Positions 59,075-64,000 of a stretch of DNA of 64,000 nucleotides are shown in pieces. Origin of the DNA: Atherix ibis. Its lineage: Eukaryota; Arthropoda; Insecta; Diptera; Athericidae. The notes under the pieces are model-generated. The model saw only the letters and a program-made list of their open reading frames with translations. It did not search any database and was not told where the DNA came from. Where the stretch lies: contig OY282606.1 of assembly GCA_958298945.1 (NCBI GenBank), positions 45,211,920 through 45,275,919 on the forward strand. The letters are read 5' to 3'. Both the position numbers and the translations under genes were made by a program. How positions within the stretch are numbered: position 1 is the first letter of the stretch; the number at the start of each line of letters is the position of its first letter.

Positions 59075-60154
59075 ACGAGGGTCGTTCAATAAGTCCTTAG
59101 AAAAAGATGGAAAAAAACTGTCTCCTTTTAGCTCTATACACTTTTCCAACAATTTTTCCAAAATTTTTATCCCGTCCAAAAAATAGGATTTCCGAAGTTC
59201 TGCAAAATACTCATCCGTTTGAGCAATGACGTCCTCGTTGGAAGTGAACCGGCGTCCGCCAAGCCATTTCTTCAGATTTGGGAAAAGAAAATAGTCACTC
59301 GGGGCCAAATCTGGTGAATAAGCGGGATGCTGCAACAATTCCATTCTCAATTCCACAATTTTGGCCATGGAAACAGCGCAGGTGTGCACACGCGCATTGT
59401 CTTGATGCAAGAGGATTTTTTTCTTCTTCAGATGGGGGCATTTCTCTTTGATTTCCTCGCTCAACCGTTGCAATAACGACGCGTAATACGCTCCTGTTAT
59501 TGTTTTTCCTTTTTCCAAGTAGTCGATAAAAATGATGCCCTGCGAATCCCAAAAGACCGTGGCCATCACCTTGCCGGCCGATGGCACAGTTTTTGCCTTC
59601 TTCGGAGCCCGTTCACCCTCGAAAATCCACTGTGATGACTGTCTCTTCGTTTCTGGAGTGTAGTAGTGTATCCAGGTTTCGTCCACAGTGACACATCGAC
59701 GAAGGAATTCGGCAGGATTGCGATGAAAGAGTGCCAACATAGCCTCAGAGTCCACTGCACGATTGCGCTTATTCTCCTCTGAAAGCAAACGCGGCACCCA
59801 TCTTGCCGAAATTTTTTTCACAGACAATTTTTCATGCAAAATTGAAGCGACTGTACCTTGTGATATGCCCGTGGCCTCAACTAATTTGCGCACTTTCATT
59901 CGCCGATCGCTCAAAATCAGATCGTGGATTTTGTCGATGATTTCAGGAGTAGACACCTCAACTGGGCGTCCTGAACGATGTTCATCTTTTGTGGATGAAC
60001 GGCCACGTTTAAATTCATTCACGCAATTGAAAATCGTCGCAAACACAGGTGCAGATGTGCCATAAACTGCAGCCAACTCGGCTTTGATATCTTTCGGGCT
60101 TAAACCTTTCAAATGGAGATGTTTGATGACAGCCCTAAACTCGCTTTTTTCCAT
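59027..60154 (-). CDS. Mariner transposase, DD34D, complete triad, frame runs past the element end
   Basis: Starting at the ATG of MEKSEFRAVIKHLHLKGLSP (60154; four codons upstream also fit) the frame gives 375 residues. The nuclear enzyme excises and reinserts its own element. Two helix-turn-helix regions occupy about residues 5-110, with RSGRPVEVST between them and the WVPRLL motif near 119. D158 (VDETWIHYY), D252 (LHQDNARVH) and D287 (SPDLAPSDYFLFP) form the triad with 34 residues between the last two. Two oddities: the usual YNWVNEFKRG is FNCVNEFKRG, losing a conserved Trp; and the normal stop is lost, so translation reads SKDLLNDPR through the terminal repeat and about 15 codons of flanking DNA. 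Family members are usually about 345-350 residues. Confidence 0.9.
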   Translation of the reverse strand: MEKSEFRAVIKHLHLKGLSPKDIKAELAAVYGTSAPVFATIFNCVNEFKRGRSSTKDEHRSGRPVEVSTPEIIDKIHDLILSDRRMKVRKLVEATGISQGTVASILHEKLSVKKISARWVPRLLSEENKRNRAVDSEAMLALFHRNPAEFLRRCVTVDETWIHYYTPETKRQSSQWIFEGERAPKKAKTVPSAGKVMATVFWDSQGIIFIDYLEKGKTITGAYYASLLQRLSEEIKEKCPHLKKKKILLHQDNARVHTCAVSMAKIVELRMELLQHPAYSPDLAPSDYFLFPNLKKWLGGRRFTSNEDVIAQTDEYFAELRKSYFLDGIKILEKLLEKCIELKGDSFFPSFSKDLLNDPRRISLSETNLFASAHL

Positions 60155-60306
60155 TGTCATGCACAAATAAATGTCGTTAACTTTAATCGACGATAGAAAT
60201 TGACCTACGCTATGGATCGAGCTGAAATTTTGACAGCTTTCCTCTTTACCGACACTACGAGCGCAATTTCTCGGATTTTCTAAGGACTTATTGAACGACC
60301 CTCGTA
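59075..60306 (-). mobile_element. Full-length mariner, irritans-like type, open transposase frame
   Basis: Inverted ends cgagggtcgttcaataagtc plus cttag (59075) and ctaaggacttattgaacgac plus cctcg (to 60306) pair over at least 26 bp and are flanked by TA. The length of 1,232 bp is that of a complete mariner. It is the sister of the dead copy at 43699-44934. It contains the uninterrupted transposase on the minus strand. Confidence 0.96.
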
Positions 60307-62297
60307 TATGAAGGAAGGAAAACTAACAAAATTATGAGTATTTTCCATACCCAGAATTTTCAGAATGTTGTTGTATAAACTGTTTTATATTTACTTTATC
60401 TACTTTATATATCTTTGAATGGCTAAAGGTGTTATTCGACATTTGTTTAGCAGGTCCGGCATATCAGGAACTCGTGTAGAAACTTGGCAGCAAAAAGCTA
60501 GAGCTCATCTGCCGCTTGGTCGGACTGCTCATTGTTCAAAATTCCAACCTCCTTTTAAACCCAAAGCATCTGCTATTAATTATTGTACATAAAATTAATT
60601 ATTATGGCCCACAAATGACTTCAACGGCGATAAATATATTAAGAAATATGCTATCAATTAAGTGATAAAAACTGTAGAAGGTATCCTTATAATTAGAAGA
60701 AGTTCTTATATTGAAAAATTCAACATTTTTAAGAAATCTGAAATTTAAAAGTAATTAAATTTTCCAATCGCAATTATTCTGCCACATACAGAAAAATGAT
60801 AAATTTCTGTAAAAATAAAATATAAAATTAGTTTTTTTTTATTCATGTCAAGAGGTTCAATTGAAAAGTAAATTTATAAGTTTAAATAAAAATTATTGCT
60901 ATAACTACAAGCGAAGTACTGTTCTCATTTTGAGTGAATTACATTCATCCAAAGCTTAACATTTCTATAAGGAATAATTTTCTTGAATATAAAATATATG
61001 CTTTTAATTTACTCAATCAAATAAAAATAAAAGTTTTTTTTTAAATTTTAATGAAAATACTAAAATACTTTATTATAAATAAAAATGCAAAAGAGCATTA
61101 GAGAAAATATGTTTGCATTTATGATCAAAGTTTGACTGTATTATTATTTTCAGACTTTTGGAAAATTTTATTACAAAGTATTCCTTAGCATTTTCAGAAT
61201 ATAACATTTGAATTGTTATTTAAGAAAAGAGCTAAGATGCCATATATAACAAAGTAATGCAAAGCATAATAAACGAATAAAGAACATTTTTGTTCATTTG
61301 AAATTTTATGATATTTTTCGTCAAGTAAAATGCTCGAATTTTTTCATATTTTCTTTTACAGTAAACTTTTATATTGTAGATATCTTCCCCTTTAAGAGTA
61401 AAGGAGTATTATAAGAGAATTTGCTTTTCTGGAGATTTTTTTCTAGCAAAAAGTATTTTTCTGTAAGCCGAATCTGGGTAAGAATTGTGCTAAAAATTCT
61501 TTTGTCATCTAATAATATTTGTTTGGAAATATAGGGAAGCATAAAATTTATTTTAAAAGAAAATGTATTCAATTTACTCCCTAGCGAAGAAGCTCATGTT
61601 TACATTCTTCCTGTAAGTTTAGCATAACCATACATAATGCTATTATTTTCTAATATATTTGATAGAAGATTTTTTCCTTTTCTATTAGTATACAGAAAAT
61701 AATCTTTTAGCAGAAGAATCAAATTCCTGTTCATTTATTGGCTTTTAGAGGAAATATACAGAAATCATTGAAAAAAATTTATACTCAGTAGATTTGATTT
61801 TTGGTGCAATTTTCAAATTCCTTTTTAGATATATGCATATTAAATTAAAGAATACTTTCGAACGATTTAATTTAAAAAATCATATTTTTAAATATTGTTT
61901 TATATTATTTTTATCTGTTTTCAGGTAATTGAAATGTTTTCATTTTATTTGTATCTGTAAAAATCATTTCAAAATATTCAAATATCTTTACTGCAATTAT
62001 TTATGGATTTTTTTTTTGTATGTGAGCAAGATTATATTTATGGCTGTGTGATGTTCTACAAAATTAGGCTACTCCAAAAAATGAATGAAAATGGCATTTG
62101 TTCCAAAAAAGTGTAATTCTGCAAATACTACAAAAAGTAGTGGAAATAAATATCTACAGCAGTATTATTTGATTTAATGATAATTCCAACAAGGCTCGGT
62201 CGAAAAGTCTTCGACTTGACAACAAAAAACTGTGATCATTATTTTCCAACCATTTTATTTCTGAACGTATTCTCTATTTAAATAAAATTGCAACAAG
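60307..62297. other. AT-rich stretch, one short unplaced frame
   Basis: Mostly AT-rich. At 60419-60592 a 57-codon ATG frame (MAKGVIRHLFSRSGISGTRV at the start, PLGRTAHCSKFQPPFKPKAS later) has a less AT-rich composition, but I cannot place it; it may be transposon debris. A 67-codon minus-strand frame at 61369-61572 is not recognised. Confidence 0.45.
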
Positions 62298-62378
62298 AAT
62301 GTAAGTGAAGTGAGCATTTTAACGCAGTTAATAAGGACATTTTCTTAACTTCGTTAAAATGCTTACTTCACTTATATT
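62298..62378. repeat. 81-nt hairpin, miRNA-precursor- or MITE-like
   Basis: The arm aatgtaagtgaagtgagcat then tttaacg returns as cgttaaaatg then cttacttcacttatatt with two mismatches over about 27 bp. Inside, cagttaataagga and tcttaactt extend the stem to a short loop near acatt. The length and stem quality fit either a small foldback element or an RNA hairpin. No terminal repeat family was recognised. Confidence 0.8.
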
Positions 62379-62748
62379 ACCTATAATCTCTGTATCTATC
62401 TAAAATAATTTTATCGGGTACAGGTAGAAGTCAGAAGGTCTTAAAATCAATGACACCTAATATATGTCTAAGCAAACCTGATAATTGGCTTTAATTAAAG
62501 CAAGGGTTTAAAGAGATTGGTTAATATTTTATTTATTCACGTATTATCAACTTAAATCGATACATTTATTCTAGAAATATTTTGAGGACATTATCTTCTC
62601 TCTATGGTCGCTTTTCTCACGTTCTACAGTTAACAAATGCTGTACCCATTTTTAGCCATCTAACAAACTTTCACTGTTCTAATATCTAACACCAATTAAG
62701 AAACTTTATCTGATCTTATAGATCCAGTTCAATATTAGGTTGAAAATA
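62379..62748. other. AT-rich gap
   Basis: No coding motif or repeat was seen between the hairpin and the mariner end at 62749. Confidence 0.45.
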
Positions 62749-63568
62749 CGAGGTCTGTGCAAAAAGTATCGCGAATTTTCTGTGTTTTCAAAAATTATTT
62801 ATTTATTCATGAATATCTATTTTGTCCCCTTCAAAGTTATCCCCACCAGATATTATACACTTGTGCCAACGTTTTTTCCGATCCTCGAAGCACTTCAAAA
62901 AATCATTTTTTGTGATCTTGTTCACCTCCTTTTTCGATGCCGCCTTTATCTCCTCAATTGTAGCGTAGCGTTGTCGTTTCACAAGAAAAAGTCACAGGGG
63001 ACCAGACCTGGAGAATACGGTGGCTGCGACATTATAAGTATGTTGTTTTTGGCCAAAAATGGCAAAAGCCAATTTTTGTTCTTCCACAAATACGGGCATT
63101 TCTGGCTGTTGCTTCACGCAACTTGCGCATAACTTGCAGGTAATAATCCTTAAAACTGTAAGCAAAACAACCACATTCGACTGAACTTGACGCGCTTTTT
63201 TCGGTCTTGGCTCGTGCGGCAGCTTCCATTGCGATGATTGAGCTTTGGTTTCCACGTCATAACCATAAACTCATGATTCGTCACCAGTTATGACCATCTG
63301 GAGCAATTTCGGTCGTCGCGGACAGAGTCAGCTCCTTAGCAATATTAATGCGATGCTGTTTTTGGTCGAAATTGAGCAGAAATCAAAGATGAGCCAAAAC
63401 ACGTGCAAGCAAAGCAGCTGTAAAAAATTAACTGAACATTCAAAATGGCCGAACTTGTCGGCATAAGTGGGAGATATGAGTACCAACATAACGCCACAAA
63501 AAATCGAAAATCGGAAATACGTCACCCGCAGAAATTCAAAATGCGCGATACTTTTTGAACAGACCTCG
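62749..63568 (-). mobile_element. Deleted mariner of the GTCTGTTCAAAAAGTATCGC family
   Basis: Ends cgaggtctgtgcaaaaagta (62749) and tactttttgaacagacctcg (to 63568) flanked by TA enclose only 820 bp. Minus-strand coding pieces: METKAQSSQWKLPHEPRPKK (63255 downward), VMRKLREAT with NARICGRTKIGFCHFWPK (63032-63229) and the C-terminal region near 62850-62950. The segment with HDN is deleted, the GDES region near 63270 has stops, and the N-terminal half is missing just as in the copies at 8934 and 22126 (aaaacacgtgcaagcaaagc joins the same point). Inactive. Confidence 0.88.
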
Positions 63569-63860
63569 TAAAGCAACAGTTTATTCGTAAAATCTTACTA
63601 AATCTTTATAAAATTGAAAAATTCAATTAAGTGCCGATTCTCAATAATCTCTTTAAAAAAAAATCACTAAATACATCCGATAAAGTTTCTTGTTGAATAC
63701 AAATCTATTAAATAAACAATTTTTAAGTGACACATCTTTTTTTGGCAGCAGTAGTACCCTAACAAAAAAATTGCATATCGATAACAGCGCTAACTATATG
63801 TTAGGCCGAGAATTTTTTGGACCACCATCGTAATTCCAATAAAATATTTGCCGATATTTG
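63569..63860. other. Short AT-rich gap
   Basis: Nothing recognised between the mariner and the terminal dispersed repeat. Confidence 0.4.
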
Positions 63861-64000
63861 GCGCCAATTTCTTACAGTTCGATACTCCCAATATGATGAC
63901 TAACGGCATTGCTCCACCGAAGACAGGAATTATTATAACCGTTTATCCTTATATAGAGGGCCAAAAATTCTTCACCCAAGTGTCCAAAAAAGATAAGAGG
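63861..64000 (+). repeat. Dispersed repeat, copy 2 (runs off the window)
   Basis: Nearly identical to 57526-57665, with single-base changes (ggcattgctcc against gtcattgctcc, tatagaggg against tataggggg). It reaches the right edge, so its full extent is unknown. Confidence 0.85.

Noticed and set aside
59763..60065. 100-codon plus-strand frame opposite the mariner transposase
   Set aside because: Antisense shadow of the transposase; the same shadow appears at 43999-44262 opposite the sister copy.
1..64000. CRISPR array, prokaryotic operons or a phage-type system
   Set aside because: Repeats are simple or satellite-type without spacers, genes have introns, and the mobile elements are eukaryotic; nothing prokaryotic was seen.

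Overview
ORGANISM. The window is AT-rich, repeat-dense nuclear DNA from an insect, most likely a higher (brachyceran) fly. The main support is three small two-exon genes for secreted DUF1091 proteins, a family expanded in flies. Short GT-AG introns, many mariner transposases, a rosa-like mariner type first known from tephritids, and Jockey-, R1- and RTE-like LINE remnants fit this. A tephritid-like genome is an inference. No bacterial or viral gene blocks were recognised. LAYOUT. 1-593 is the end of a mariner. 594-2834 is AT-rich with nothing recognisable. About 3010-4655 is a 52-bp tandem satellite with a higher-order period near 517 bp. 6813-9888 holds three dead mariners side by side. 12750-16567 holds a rosa-like mariner fragment, a deleted mariner, a tRNA-like SINE piece and a decayed full-length mariner. 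17180-20950 has two antisense LINE RNase H remnants. 22126-23395 has a foldback mariner, a long hairpin and a mariner end relic. 23573-26358 is a Jockey-like LINE split by a nearly intact mariner (24120-25377). 26690-29220 is a second LINE. 28282-32595 is duplicated at 38501-42820, and each copy carries one DUF1091 gene. 35575-36845 is a rosa-like mariner with both ends. 43699-44934 is a mariner disabled by a nonsense codon and a frameshift. 45724-46335 is a third, diverged DUF1091 gene. 47200-53420 is LINE and mariner debris, including an R1-like piece in a GC-richer island. 55353-56397 is a pure 7-bp satellite. 59075-60306 is a mariner with an uninterrupted transposase frame. 62298-62378 is a miRNA- or MITE-like hairpin. 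62749-63568 is another deleted mariner. 63861-64000 repeats 57526-57665. HOW IT FITS TOGETHER. The only convincing host genes are the three DUF1091 genes, which form a loose tandem cluster (30.0, 40.3 and 45.7 kb) on one strand. Two of them were copied by a 4.3-kb segmental duplication that also copied LINE and mariner debris. The rest is layered mobile DNA from at least six mariner lineages told apart by their terminal repeats. No clearly new biological system is evident. The most useful leads are the duplication bracketed by direct repeats, the two satellites, the foldback and patched mariners, and the hairpins.
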